A stretch of DNA of 64,000 bases from Carya illinoinensis (GCF_018687715.1 NC_056760.1:35912001-35976000), one strand, 5' to 3'. Counted from the first letter of the stretch, positions 45,696 through 57,113 are shown. Numbers and translations: made by a program. The notes: generated from the sequence alone by a model not told the origin.

Positions 45696-46318
45696 GAAGA
45701 CTTATACTTGGTTAAACGTTTCAGCGATGATATAAAAAATAATAATTTAAATATAAATGTAACTACTAAATAATATATGTATGCAACAAATCAAAACTTT
45801 CTTACCTTACCCATTCTTCCTCATATACTAAACTAGATTTAAGTAAACATGCTCATCAATAGTTTGTTAAAAAAATAAACCTTACCATTTTTTTTGGGGG
45901 CCTACACTCTAGAATTCACATATGATAATCTTTACTTGCCATCAAGACAAACTTACATTCTTGATTAGAATCTAAACCCGTTATTCAGTCAATTCTTACC
46001 TTAAAGTCTACCAACTCTGAAGCCTAGTTTTCATTCCAGCCTATGTATAGCTCTACAATCTAAATCACAAATTTCCATCTAAAGCCTCAAATGTCACAAA
46101 ACCAGTTCTCAAAATCCACAAAATCTAGCACATCAAATTTCATAAAATATATTCTCAAAACCTGCAGATTCTGAAAACCTTAAATATAAGCAAAAATATT
46201 TCCTAAAGCCAGCAGAATTCTAAACATCAATTCTGAAAATTATTTCCTAAAGTTTGTATAAATCCAAGACCTCATATATTAGGCTCTACAGCACCTTGAA
46301 CTTGGCTCTGATATTAAC

Positions 46319-47790
46319 TATAACGCCCCGTGTCTGGATGAGTGGGAGAGTTACTTCCTGTTGCCTAAAATCATCTTTCACAATACAATTAGATATTCCA
46401 AAAGACTCCATAAACATAACCTCATCTATTCTCAAAGACTCCATAAATAAAAGTTCATCTAATTCCACAAAATATACATATGTATCCCTTTACAAGTCAT
46501 TAAAATAATAATCTAACAAACAAATCGATAACTCCTTAAGACTTAATAAAGGTGTCAACATCCCAATAAACCATATCAATAGAATGAATCAACATATTGA
46601 AAAATAGTCTTTAGTAATCTCCGTTTTTATTCCATACACTCAACAATCTTGTCCCCGCTTTCTATTCTCGATTCTCAGCTGAAACGTTTGCTTCATCTGA
46701 AAAATATTGTAGAGATAAGATGTGAATTATCAATAACTTAGCAAGAAGAGAACGTATACTAGTATTTAAATATGAGCATTTATAGAGTTCATAATACAAA
46801 ACAAAACCTTTAGTTTCAGAATACAAAAACAAAACATGTTATTAAAAATATCTGAGCGAACAATTCAAAAACATTCATATTCAAAAGTTTCCTTTGGCAT
46901 AGCATAATTGAGCATCATCATCATGTCATATCATATCAAAGCATCTTGTAATATCATATCAGAGGCCATATTTAACCCCCGTGGTACGGTTGTGCATGTC
47001 TATGGTTAACTAAGCAAAACCTATCACTGTTCGTTACCCAAAGTAATGCACTTAGAAGAGAGACCACTATTATATCAAGCAGTGTGGCCAAAGGCCACTA
47101 TTGTATCCCTTGGCAGGGCTAGAGGTTACTATTATCTTCCATGACAAGGCCAAATATCACTATTACATTCCGTAACAAGGCCAGAAGTCACTATTATATC
47201 CCCTAAAAGAACCAGAGGTCACTGTAATATCATGTGACAGTGCTAGAGGTCACTATTATATCTTGTGATAGGGCCATATATCATAGCAGAAAAGAACCAT
47301 TGATACCATCACAATCACAGAATTAGAATCATCGAAGCAGAACCAAAAACAAAATTAGATACAGAATCAGAAAGTTATGCCAAAAGTTTTCAGATGCCCA
47401 ATCATATCAAAATAGAGTACTGAATAGATTCAAATCATATCGAAACAAATTGAGAACATCTTCCACATAACATATACAAATTTTCAGATTTCATATTCGC
47501 TTTATTTTAACACAGTTCAAAAACAACATATTAAAAATAGCTCATGTATACACTAGTTATGACAGAAAATATTTTCACTTATTCAGATTCCTTGAGTGAT
47601 ACATATAAAATGACCGAGGTTGCTTTCAAGTTTTATTTTCATAACAAAACATACATATTTTTCATAGAATCAATTTTAGTCCATTCATTTTATACAAAAT
47701 TTAGCATAGGAACCTGCTTACTTAACCCTTTAACTTTTTTGAAAAATCCTCTGAACCGTGTTAAGCAAGATGTGTTCGTTAACTAGACAT
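46319..47790 (-). repeat. 5' LTR of gypsy-type element, truncated
   Basis: It starts TATAACGCCCCGTG next to the primer site and aligns with the left LTR for about 650 bases. It then carries a tandem array and an ATCAGAA-rich stretch not present in the left LTR. It lacks the GAGTATTACA end; the sequence changes into pararetrovirus-like coding near 47790. Confidence 0.65.
47070..47290. repeat. Degenerate tandem repeat in the LTR, about 32-bp unit
   Basis: About six to seven imperfect units built on GCCAGAGGTCACTATTATAT followed by CC/TTGTGACAG. They are confined to the right LTR. Confidence 0.8.
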
Positions 47791-47829
47791 AAAAAATATA
47801 TACTAAACCAATAAAAAGTACAAAAAAGT

Positions 47830-48525
47830 TTAATAAAAGGAAAAAATAAATTGTTTGTTATAAATGTGTAAAAGTTGGACATTATTTATCAAATTGTAAG
47901 GTTAAAAAAGAAATTAACGAATTAGATGTACCTGAAACAGTAAAAGAAAAATTACTAAATATTTTTATACAATCAAGTGAGGAAGATGAAAGCTTTTCAG
48001 AAGAAGAGGAAATTTATCAATTAAAATAATCAAGTTTTTCAGAACAATCTTCTAATAGTGAGTCAGAAGAAGATGAGATACATGTTTGTAATTGCTTAGA
48101 TAAAAATAATTGTATTTGTAACAAAGCTATTAATGTATTATCAACACATGAAAATATTATATTGGAATTAATAGATAAGATTAGTAATCCATAAGAAATA
48201 AAAGAATATTTAGAAAAATTAAAGAATACTTTTACTAATCAAATCACTTTTGTACCTACCTCAACTTCCTCATCATATAACTTTCTAGAGATAGTAAATA
48301 GATTCAAAACAGAAAAACAAAATATTACTTTAAAAAACTTACAACAAGAAATTAATGAAATAAAGAAAGGAATTAGATACTTGAAAGCTTCTAATATTAA
48401 ACTTGAAGTTTCTACTGAACAATTATTACAAGAAATTATATTATTAAAAATAGATAAAAATATTGATACTCCTAAAAAAGAGCAAGAAGAAAGCTCAGCA
48501 ATAATTATCAAAAACAAAATCCAAT
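47830..48525 (+). pseudogene. Pararetroviral capsid end: zinc knuckle, acidic tail and coiled coil
   Basis: A CYKC...GH...C knuckle (C-x2-C-x4-H-x4-C, about 47850-47895) is followed by a glutamate/serine-rich stretch, a CNCLDKNNCIC cysteine cluster (about 48090-48120) and a long charged stretch with heptad-like spacing (about 48290-48510). Stops occur at about 48028 and 48192. This fits the nucleic-acid-binding carboxyl end of the capsid in Caulimoviridae. Confidence 0.65.
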
Positions 48526-48599
48526 AATTTTATTAATATACTTAATAAAATAAATTTTTAAAAATAGTATACTGAAGTAACTATCTCTATTAATGAAGA

Positions 48600-50269
48600 A
48601 TTTTTTTTTAGCAATCGCTTTATTAGATACAGATGCAGATTTAAAACTGTATACAAGAAGGAATAATACCTTCTAAGTATTTTGAAAAAATAAAAGAGAT
48701 ATTATCTCAAGCTAATGGAGCAAAATTAAATACAAATTATAAATTATCAAATGCACATATTTGCAATAATAGAATTTGCTTTAAAACAACATTTATTTTA
48801 GTAAAAAATATCAACACTAGGTAATATTAGGAAATCAATTCCTTACTTTACTTTACCATTTCTTAGTAACAGAGGAATGAATTTCTACTAAATTATTAAG
48901 AAAAAAAATTTATTTTAAATTTTTATTTTCTTTGGTCTCAAAAGAAATTAATTCCTTAAAAAAAGCTTCATTAACCAAAAAAATTAATTTTTTAACAAAA
49001 AATAAGATTAAAAGAAAAGAAAAACAAATAAAGTTCTTAAAACAAAAATTAAAATATAAAAGGATTGAAGAACAATTAAAAGATTCGTTATTAATTTCAA
49101 AAATATAATTGAAAAATAAGTATGTTCCAATTTACCTAATGCCTTTTGGAGTAAAAAATAACATATAGTTGAATTACCTTATGAAAAAGAATTTTCTGAA
49201 AAGAATATTCCTACTAAAGCCAGACCAATCCAAATGAATAATGAATTATTAGAATTTTGTAAAAAAGAAATTAATGATTTATTATCTAAAAGACTTATTA
49301 GAAAAAGTAAATCACCATGGAGTTATACTGCTTTTTATGTAAAAAAAAAAAAAGACAGAATTAAAAAGAAGTGTTTCTTAATTAGTCATGAATGAAATAT
49401 TTACGCATTTCATTCATATTTCTATAGTTTATATAGATGATGTATTAATATTCTCTTCATCTATTGAACAACATTGGAAGCATTTAAATACTTTTGTTCA
49501 AATTATTAAACAAAATGAATTAGTAGTTTCATTATCTAAAGTTAAATTATTTCAAAGTAAGATTAGATTCATTGGACATGACATTTATCAAGGAACTATT
49601 ACACCAATAAGTAGGGATATAAAATTTGCTAATAAATTTCATGATGAAATAAAAGATAACCAACAACTACAAAGAATTTTAGGAAGTCTAAATTATGTTG
49701 CTGATTTTTATCAAACACTTAGACCATTATGTAAACCATTATTCAAAAGATTAAAAAAGAATCCACTTCCATAGACAAAGGAACATACAAATATTATAAA
49801 ATAAATAAAGACTCATGTTAAGAAATTACCACGCTTAGGACTCTCATCTCCTAATGCTTTTAAGATTGTTGAAACAAATGCATCTGATATTGGTTAAGGA
49901 TGAATTATGAAACAAAAATTATCAAATGAAACGGAACAGATTATTTGATTTCATTCTGGATGTTGGAATCCTACACAAAATAATTATAGTACTATTAAAA
50001 AAGAAATTTTGGCTATTGTATTATGTATTTCTAAGTTTCAAGATGATTTGTTAAATCAAAAGTTTTTTTATTGTAAATCAGCCAAGGAAGTTTTGATTAA
50101 AGATGTTAAAAACTTGGCTACTAAGCAAATATTTGCTAGATAGCAAGCTATATTAAGTAATTTTTATTTTGATATTGAACATATTAAAGGAAATTCTAAT
50201 TCTTTTCTTGATTTTCTATCACGAGAATTCTTACAAGAAAAATCATGTCTTCCTCGAAATCTAGAGTAA
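48600..50269 (+). pseudogene. Pararetroviral protease, reverse transcriptase and RNase H remnant
   Basis: The protease motif is changed (LLDTDAD, glycine lost, about 48620-48640). RT upstream blocks appear at 49140-49345. The catalytic YIDD box lies in 49388-49774. Between about 49345 and 49388 there is too little sequence for the usual RT palm, so this part is deleted. RNase H motifs (TNASDIG, about 49878; DFLSREF, about 50208) end at TAA 50267-50269. Frames shift and stops are frequent. In live viruses this polyprotein part copies the genome; here it cannot. Confidence 0.75.
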
Positions 50270-51527
50270 AGTCTAAATCCTCTTATACAAGACCATCGTC
50301 TCATTCTTATTCTTCACATTGTCCTTTCGCCACACCAAAACCCTATACGGTATTAGGAACATTATCACAAAACATTAGGTCATCCTATAATCCATTTTCA
50401 CCATTATTTTCTCCAAAATTACCAACATATTCAAAAGTTGTTACTTCTTCTGCATCTACTCCTTCCCAAATTATCAATCTTTTATCATTATTTCAGCCTT
50501 CTACAACTCCTATTATCCTCAAAATCCATTGGCACTCAGTCTTTTCTATTTAATCTGAATTGCAGCACCTATCTAATCCTAAAAAATTACTTGATGCTTT
50601 TTTATTACCAGATTGGTATTATGTTCTACAAAACATTACGAAGACCCAGAATTTTTATGAATTTATTTTATTATATACAGACTCTATTATTATTTATGAA
50701 ATCCATTGTTCTCTCAAATCTCAACCTTCTCCACCTGCAGCTCTGATTATTGCATTTCACAAAGTCACTATTAAACAAGTTCTTACCTTAGAACAATGGG
50801 GAAAAAACACTTATCTGACGAGAAGATTTTCTTAGCCATATGATCTCCTTATATTGATTATTATGATTATCAGCAAGCATGGACAAAAATGTTTTTAAGA
50901 CAGAACAAGAATTTGCGTCCTTCCTGGTTTCTTCATTTTGACAAATTACAAGAAATTAAAACAATCATACAATGGTTCCTAACATGGTGGGATTCATTTG
51001 GACCAGAATCTCTCATTTTTCCTATTCCTCTCCAGGAAAATCTCCATGCTTTTACATTACAACATGATTATCCACCTTGATTATCACATTGTCCACCACT
51101 TCTTTTTTTCTTCTTTAAAACCAAATTAAACTAGATTATGAAGTGAGAATATGTCATTAAACCTCATACTTCTCTAAAAAACATTATGTTCTTAGCCTGC
51201 CAAGATTCTATAAAATGGTAGAAAAAGTACAATTATGATCATGTTGTAAACATGTTTTCAAAGATTACCAAGACCCCTGAAGTTCTAGTTCAGAGAAGCA
51301 GATTTCAGACTCAATTAGCATTTATTACCAGTAAAAAGGACTTGAGAAAATTAGTTGAGGCAATGTCACAAGTCTCAGACAGTGATGAAGAAGAAGACTA
51401 TCAAGTCAGATCATCTCCTGCACAGCAAGCAACATCATCACCATTACAACAAGCATCTCCCTCTCAACAGGCCTCTCATTCTCAAGACAACTCGCCATAT
51501 TATCCGTCACAGATGATAGATTCTTAA
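50245..51527 (+). pseudogene. Pararetroviral second frame, unknown function
   Basis: The frame starts at ATG 50245, overlapping the preceding stop by 25 bases. It has a serine-rich basic beginning, a stop at 50551-50553, continues to 50835, then in another frame (50889-51080 and 51252-51527) to a glutamine/serine-rich, acidic end. I do not recognise a domain. A separate frame after RNase H is the plan described for florendoviruses. Confidence 0.55.
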
Positions 51528-51853
51528 GATCCGTTTGAATTAAAACTTGCAAATTATGGCCCTCAAATTATGTAATTTTAGAAGATTATTGTCATTTTTG
51601 TCTATTATCAGATGCTTGTTCAAGATACTCATCAAAATATGTCAGAAGCATTATCTCTTTTAGATTATTGTTCAAGATGCCCATCAGAATATGTTAGAAG
51701 TATTATCTCTTTGAAAAAAAGTCAGTCATCCAGCTGTCCATTTACTGTTTAGCCGTCCACACCTATTTAATGTTTAATTGTGTAAGAGTTATTGGAGTTA
51801 CTATTTATGTCAGACATATCATTATAAATTATTGTTTGTTACTGTTGTGGTGT

Positions 51854-51864
51854 CTATAAATAGA
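51854..51864 (+). promoter_or_regulatory. TATA box of pararetrovirus-type promoter
   Basis: CTATAAATAGA precedes a pyrimidine-rich leader with CTCTCTTGTAAACTC by about 95 bases and lies between the second frame and the primer site, the position of the genomic promoter in Caulimoviridae. Confidence 0.6.
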
Positions 51865-52166
51865 TTGATTGTAAGCATAAAAGGGCATTCAAAATTTCTC
51901 ATTTGAAGCCATTCCCATTCATTCTCTCGTCACTTTTAATCTCCAAAATACTCTCTCTTGTAAACTCATTTTCATGTCTCTTGCTCTTCAATCATTTGAG
52001 AATTAATCTCCTTATAAGTATTATGTTTTCAATTAAGTTAATTTCATCATATGCTGTCCTTTACTTTTATTCATGCATCAAGGACTGTTGTACCACCTGT
52101 CCTTATATTTTGCACTTCATGCATTTAATTATTATTATATATTAATTATATATCTTGATACACAGC

Positions 52167-52179
52167 TGGTATAAGAGCC
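52167..52179 (+). other. tRNA-Met primer site of pararetrovirus
   Basis: TGGTATAAGAGCC differs by one base from the canonical TGGTATCAGAGCC complement of tRNA-Met and lies where the viral genome numbering would begin. Confidence 0.7.
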
Positions 52180-52257
52180 ATTTGTTATTATATTGGTATA
52201 TTATATCTTATTTTTATTTTATTTTATTGTTGGTTTATTCTGTTTATGTTTAATTTC

Positions 52258-52389
52258 ATGAAGAACTATTACGCTCATGATATTGGTTTTTGTGATCGTT
52301 ATGAATTAAATTGTTTAAAATATAATACAAGACTTGAATTAAATAATTTAATGGAAAGGATAAAGTATCTTAAAGAAAAACAATTATGA
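52258..52389 (+). pseudogene. Start of pararetroviral first frame
   Basis: An ATG 79 bases after the primer site opens a 43-codon frame ended by TGA at 52387-52389. The same frame continues as a charged, coiled-coil-like stretch to about 52560 with further stops, then viral sequence is lost. The rest of the movement/capsid region is absent. Confidence 0.5.
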
Positions 52390-52559
52390 ATGAGATTAGA
52401 TTATGACTCAATGATGGAAAGATATCATGTATATCAAAGTAGACAAGCTGCAATATAAGAATTAGAAGATCATTGCGACTTCTTAATATCAAAAATTAAA
52501 AGTGTAAGAAATCATCTAAGTATTCTTGCTTTATTAAAAAAAAAGAATAAAAATTAGAT

Positions 52560-54005
52560 TATAATATAAATAGACTAATAATTTCGTATTTGTAAACATT
52601 ATATTATTACTAACATAGATAATCTGTAAAATCAAAAAAATGGACCAAACCAGACCAAAACTGAAAAAATAAAAAATTTCAGTTTCAATATTGAAACGGT
52701 CTAGTACTGATTCTTAAATTTTTAAAATCAGTGCATATCGATTTAGTACTAAAAAATGTACAAAATCGGATCGACCGGACTGATTAAGAAGTTTGGAAAA
52801 TTCGTAATAATTAGATGAAAAATTTAAAAATTTGAAATTAAAAAGTATTTATGTTATGGTGGTTGAATATTAAGATAAGATTGAATGAAATGAGACGTGA
52901 GACTCTTGTTATCTAAACAAAGCCTAAGTCTTATTAAAAAACTAAAAACAAATTAAAAAATAAAAAAGCTAACAAAGAGGGCCACTCAAGGCCACCATCT
53001 GCCACCTATTTGGACAGCCCTTGGTGGCCACCCACGAGGGCCACCTCTTGAGTCCTGTTTGTGGCTCTTTTATTTTTTATTTATTTTTTCTGTTTTTATT
53101 TTATTTTTAATCTTAAATTCTATCTTTATATTATTTTTAACTATTTTTTAAATCTTAAAAGTTCGGTTTTTATAAAAGAAAGAAATTCGGATATTTTTCG
53201 AAATGTAAATATATACTTTTAGCTCCGAGTTTGAGTTTTTCAAGATATTTAGAATCAAATCTATATTGGAAGTTAATATTATTTTTATAAAACGTATGTA
53301 TAAGATTTGTATATTTTAAAATTGTATCTAACATTATTATTTCTCAAATCTTACATCTATTTATTTCTATTTTGAATTTCTTATAAACTATTATTCTTTA
53401 ATGAGATAAATATAAAAATATATTTTAAGAATTTTTATAGTCACTTTTACATATTTCACTTCATTAATATGATTGATCAAAATAATTATTTTATATTAAA
53501 AAAATGATGCAGTCAATCACATCAGTATAGTACATAAAAAATATGTAAAAGTGACTATATATAGAATTTTTGATATTTTTTTAATATAAAATTATAAACA
53601 ATTTAAGAGAAATGATACTTACAGTTGTAAGTGTGCAAGTGTTACACAATCACTTTAAAAAAATAAATAAATATGAAACTCATATAAAAAAAATTAATTT
53701 TTTAATAATAAAATTTATATTTTAAATAATTATATAATATTTATATATTTCACGACGTATAATTATTAAAAATTTAACTCACTCTTTAAAATAAATAGAT
53801 TTAATAAATTACGTATATTCTTGTTTATTTACGTCCTTCTATTTTTGATAAAGGAGGATGGGGTTTTTAACACAGATTTTCGATTTACGTGGTGGTCGTG
53901 TGGTCTGGCATTTTAGCCATTGACGTTCTTTGATCGACTGATCTCTTATCTCTTGGGTGTGATCTCTGTAGGCCGGGTTAAAATCTAACTAACTAAAGCG
54001 AAGTC
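52560..54005. other. Intergenic region between pararetrovirus and PPR gene
   Basis: AT-rich, with no supported gene. The strip 52640-52800 is rich in CGGTCTAGTACTGATT-like motifs, similar in style to sequence at about 42745-42835. Part of a family A repeat lies at 52795-52925. The last 150 bases are GC-richer and would include the PPR promoter; I see no clear TATA box. Confidence 0.45.
52795..52925 (+). repeat. Dispersed AT-rich repeat family A, partial copy
   Basis: It retains AATTCGTAATAATTAGATG and the terminal AATGAGACGTGAGACT...TCTAAACAAAGCC part of the family; the first half is missing. Confidence 0.4.
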
Positions 54006-54047
54006 ATGCCTTCCAAAAGCAATCAAAACGCCATGCGTACACTGTAG
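54006..54047 (+). promoter_or_regulatory. Upstream ORF in PPR gene leader
   Basis: A 13-codon frame (MPSKSNQNAMRTL, stop TAG) ends 53 bases before the main ATG at 54101. If the transcript starts upstream of 54006, as the short distance suggests, it could reduce translation of the main frame. Confidence 0.4.
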
Positions 54048-54100
54048 TGTACAAAGCGCCTATAGTACCCCACTTTCATCCCCAAAACGGTTGGCCAAGG

Positions 54101-55697
54101 ATGAAAGAGTTCGTCATCCTTGGCTCCTCCTCCTCCATTGCCACTCCTTTCCTCCACCTCCACCTCCACCACTCCCCCAAACCCTACAAGTCCTCCCTTC
54201 CCAACCCCACAAAGCTATCTTCTTCTAAATCACCACCATCGCCATCTTTCTCTCCGCTAGTCCCCATCCTCCATTCTCCTTCTCCTCTCCGCTCCGCCCG
54301 CCAGGGCGTCCTCCTAAAGTATTATGCCGACCTTGCATCGAAGCTCGCAGGGAGCGGGAGGCTCGAAGACTTCTCAATGATTGTGGAAAGCGTTATTGTT
54401 TCGGGGGCAAACACTTCCAAGTTTCTCGCAGCGTTGAGTTCTGAGCTCTTGGTCCAGGGGATTTTGACGTGTCTTCGATGGGGGAAGGTTCGGACTGTAA
54501 TTGATGTTTTAAGGAAAGTGGAGAAGCTTCGGGTTAGTCCATTGAAGTTGGCTAACCGGTCTGCTACGGAGTTGCTGGGCATAGAGTGCCGCCGCCTTAT
54601 GAAATGCGGGGAAGTGGAAGAAGTTGTTGAGTTAATGGCGGTTCTTGCAGGTAATTATTATGATTACTTTGTCGTTTTGTGTTTTTTTGGTTTATCTCCT
54701 TTCTGCAGCTTATTGTATGATTGAATTCTTCTAGCACAAGAACTTTTTCAATTTGTTATATTGATGGGGAAATTTGTTTATATTTTGTATTACTTTAGTG
54801 CAGCTACATTGTTATATCTAGCCTTTTTGGCTGCAGGGCTCTTGGTTTTATATTTGGTCTAAGAGAGTATTACCTCTAGAAAGTTTTGTGTTGGTTTCAA
54901 GTTCAAGGTAGGCTCTAATTTCCTATTCATGAAAAAAGGAAAAAGAAATATTAGTAGTTATTTTTAAAGTACTTAAATTTGAGGTGTTGTGATGTGATTG
55001 TTCTTGATTAAACTGAAGGGGCTTGTCTAGAAAGGAGTAGAGAATAAATTAAAAGTTTCTTATATGTATATTTTGGTGGGAATTTATGGTCTCTGTTAAC
55101 TTTGTCACAATTGGCTGTTGCGCATTGGATAACAGATGATTCCTTAATTCAGGTTTCCGTTTCTCAATCAAAGAATTACTGAAGCCTTCTGAGATTATTA
55201 GAGTTTGTGTTGACAAACGTAACCCAAAACTGGCTATAAGGTATCATTCACTTTTCTGTTATTCATATGTCTTTGTCAGGTTCAAGTTCTCTCTCTCTCT
55301 CAATAGGCATTAGAGAGACATCTTTGCCAGATAAGTTTTTGTTTAAATCTGTTATATTTTCTATAATGTAAGTTTTGCTTTGTAAATGGCTCAATTTTCA
55401 TGAGTCTAGCTTTGGGGCCCATTTAATGTATTAATGTATGCCATTTGTTCTTATGTAACTTACCACTTATGCATAACTATCATATTTTGCAGGTATGCTT
55501 GTATTCTTCCACATGCGCAGATATTATTCTGTACTATTATACATGAATTTGGAAAGAAAGGGGACCTGGTGTCTGCTTTGAGAGCATATGAGGCATCCAA
55601 GCAAACCATCAGTGGTCCTAATATGTATGTCTACCGCACAATGATTGATGTTTGTGGCCTTTGTGGAGATTACATGAAATCGAGGTACATTTATGAG
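54101..55697 (+). CDS. Chloroplast-type PPR protein, first three exons (resembles At5g02830)
   Basis: Exons are 54101-54650, 55153-55240 and 55493-55697, with clean GT-AG borders and compatible phases. They give about 281 residues without a stop. The amino end (residues 1-70) is rich in serine, proline and histidine, as in a chloroplast transit peptide. Then follow LKYYADLASKLAGSGRLEDF, a helical region, KELLKPSEIIRVCVDKRNPK in exon 2, and YACILPHAQILFCTIIHEFG, VSALRAYEASK and MIDVCGLCGDYMKSRYIYE in exon 3, two to three pentatricopeptide units. The layout matches my recollection of Arabidopsis At5g02830, whose protein is over 800 residues. I chose ATG 54101 because the family begins M-K/R-E-F/L-V-I. 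The rest is missing within the window: intron 3 runs into a LINE. PPR proteins bind organelle RNA; the target here is unknown. Confidence 0.8.
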
Positions 55698-56339
55698 GTA
55701 CTTTCTTTGACTAAGTCATATTAATTTAATTGTATAACTTGTTTGTGACTGTTTGTTTGGTAGGGATCTTTTTAAGATGACACTAATGCACCCTTTTTTT
55801 TTTTAATTTATTTTTTATTTTTTATTTTTTTTATGATTTAGTTCTCATGTTACCAATCTTTTTTTTCCCTCTCTTTTTACCTTTTTTCCCATGAATTGAG
55901 TTCTTTGGCATGGTGTGTAACTCCCTTTATGCATATGGAGCTCAACATGTAGGGATGATTTGAAGAAATTAATAGAAAACAGTAGTGACAAAGGCTTTAA
56001 AACAATTTGACTTTAGAAAAAGATCACGTAAGATATAAAGGTAATTGCTTATAAAAAAAGATATAAAGGTAATTGCATAAATGCAGTATTTTAAGAGAGG
56101 AGGAGGAGAGAGAGAGGGGGGGGGGGGGGGGGGGAGGGATGGGAGCAGGTGATGATGAGATCTGTGAGATCTGTAAAAACCTGATGTTTAGATATAACTT
56201 TCCTCTATAAAGAGAATAAATAAAATATTCCAAATGTGGTTAATATGGTGAGCATTATCATGACCAGGTTAAAAGTTTTGGAATTCAATGGCTCAAGGTC
56301 CCTCATTCTATGAGCGCTTTAAGCATCACATTAAGCTTC
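55698..56339 (+). other. Intron 3 of PPR gene, before the LINE
   Basis: The intron begins with GTACTTTC and is T-rich. It contains a purine tract (56094-56148) and no further PPR exon. Its far side is occupied by the LINE that begins at about 56340. Confidence 0.6.
56094..56148. repeat. Purine tract with 19-guanine run
   Basis: GAGGAGGAGAGAGAGAG leads into a run of 19 guanines (56116-56134) and GAGGGATGGGAG. It lies in intron 3 of the PPR gene and could fold as a G-quadruplex on the coding strand. The exact run length may be a sequencing estimate. Confidence 0.8.
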
Positions 56340-56563
56340 AGTGGATTTTATTGATAATAAAGTATAGGCGAAACCCAGGTACATGGGAAGATTACAGAGA
56401 AGACACCTAGTTAAGAGGTAGAAGTAGATACAAGGAAATCATGGAAGCTTAGTCCATTGAAATTTGTAGCTAGTGCCCAAAGGGGCAAACTGTTTTGAAA
56501 GAGGCATATAAGTTCATCCATTGTTCTTTCTCAATCTTTGAAATTCTGACCATTCCTGTTTTT

Positions 56564-56776
56564 TCAAGTGCACCATAGAAGACATATAGGGTTCATATTC
56601 CACACCACTGCAATGTGGATTGCGTATAAACCTTTCAAACTTGCAAAGAGCTCTACCACCCTTCTCAGCATTACCCATGCTAATTCCATTATGCCAAAGA
56701 AGCCATTACATAGTGCTTTGGCTACCTCGCAGTGAAGAGGCAAGTGATCAATTAATTCCCTTTTCTTCTTGCACAT
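56564..56776 (-). pseudogene. LINE zf-RVT fragment
   Basis: The frame codes CKKKRELIDHLPLHCEVAKAL and AWVMLRRVVELFASLKGL, typical of the cysteine/histidine region near the end of plant L1 ORF2. It continues the part at 61877-62046, from which it is separated by the copia element. Confidence 0.8.
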
Positions 56777-56822
56777 GCAACACCACTCTATAATTATGAC
56801 TTGGCGTCTCCTTAGGTTGTCT

Positions 56823-57104
56823 TGTCAGATTTGGCTGAATAATCCATTTGAGGTGCTTCCTTCTCATTATATAGAAATAATTACAAAGATAAGACTGAGA
56901 ATTCAAATTTGAATCTCAACAAACTACATCTTTATCTCTATCCAATCTCAACAAACTAAATCTTTATCTCTATCTAAACTAATCTGATTTTATCCTATCT
57001 AAATATGTACAAGTTGAATTTAAATACAAGATAACTATTAGAAAACATATCCTATTAGGAGACTGCCACATCTTAAGAAAAGAAAACCCTAGTTTCCTTT
57101 GATA
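56823..57104 (-). repeat. 3' LTR of young copia element
   Basis: This is a 282-base repeat with TGTCAGATTT on the left and TTTCCTTTGATA on the right in plus sense. The polypurine tract abuts its right side. Confidence 0.95.
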
Positions 57105-57113
57105 CCCTCCCTC
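57105..57113 (-). other. Polypurine tract overlapping the pol stop codon
   Basis: GAGGGAGGG on the minus strand directly precedes the 3' LTR. The gag-pol stop TGA (57114-57112) overlaps it by two bases, so coding runs to within eight bases of the LTR. Confidence 0.85.

Larger units (their letters stand above)
42840..47790 (-). mobile_element. Ty3/gypsy-type LTR element, decayed, gag only
   Basis: Related LTRs lie at 42840-43922 and from 46319 to about 47790. A polypurine tract (AAAGGGGAAGGA on the minus strand, 43923-43935) borders the left LTR, and a tRNA-Met-like primer site (ATATCAGAGCCA, about 46301-46313) borders the right LTR, which sets minus orientation. The interior of 2.4 kb holds a broken gag and a CT microsatellite but no pol. 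The two LTRs are differently truncated. The right one ends where pararetroviral sequence begins. Confidence 0.75.
47790..52560 (+). mobile_element. Endogenous pararetrovirus (Caulimoviridae), degenerate
   Basis: On the plus strand the order is: capsid-type zinc knuckle and acidic tail (47830-48215), degenerate protease/RT/RNase H (48600-50269), a second frame overlapping the RNase H end by 25 bases (from 50245), a TATA promoter (51854-51864), a tRNA-Met primer site (52167-52179), then the start of the first frame (52258-). No LTRs and no integrase are present. This is a circularly permuted viral genome as expected for an integrated plant pararetrovirus. The two-ORF plan suggests a florendovirus-like member (inference). 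Stops and deletions are everywhere, so the copy is dead. Confidence 0.75.

Noticed and set aside
47070..47290. CRISPR-like array of spaced repeats
   Set aside because: Units are adjacent and degenerate without unique spacers, and the DNA is plant nuclear; it is a tandem repeat in an LTR.
47544..47786. 80-codon frame next to the pararetrovirus
   Set aside because: It lies in the truncated gypsy LTR, has no viral or other motif and no counterpart in frame with the zinc knuckle.
54322..54582. Minus-strand 86-codon frame
   Set aside because: Antisense shadow of PPR exon 1, whose plus-strand frame matches the family and the splice sites.
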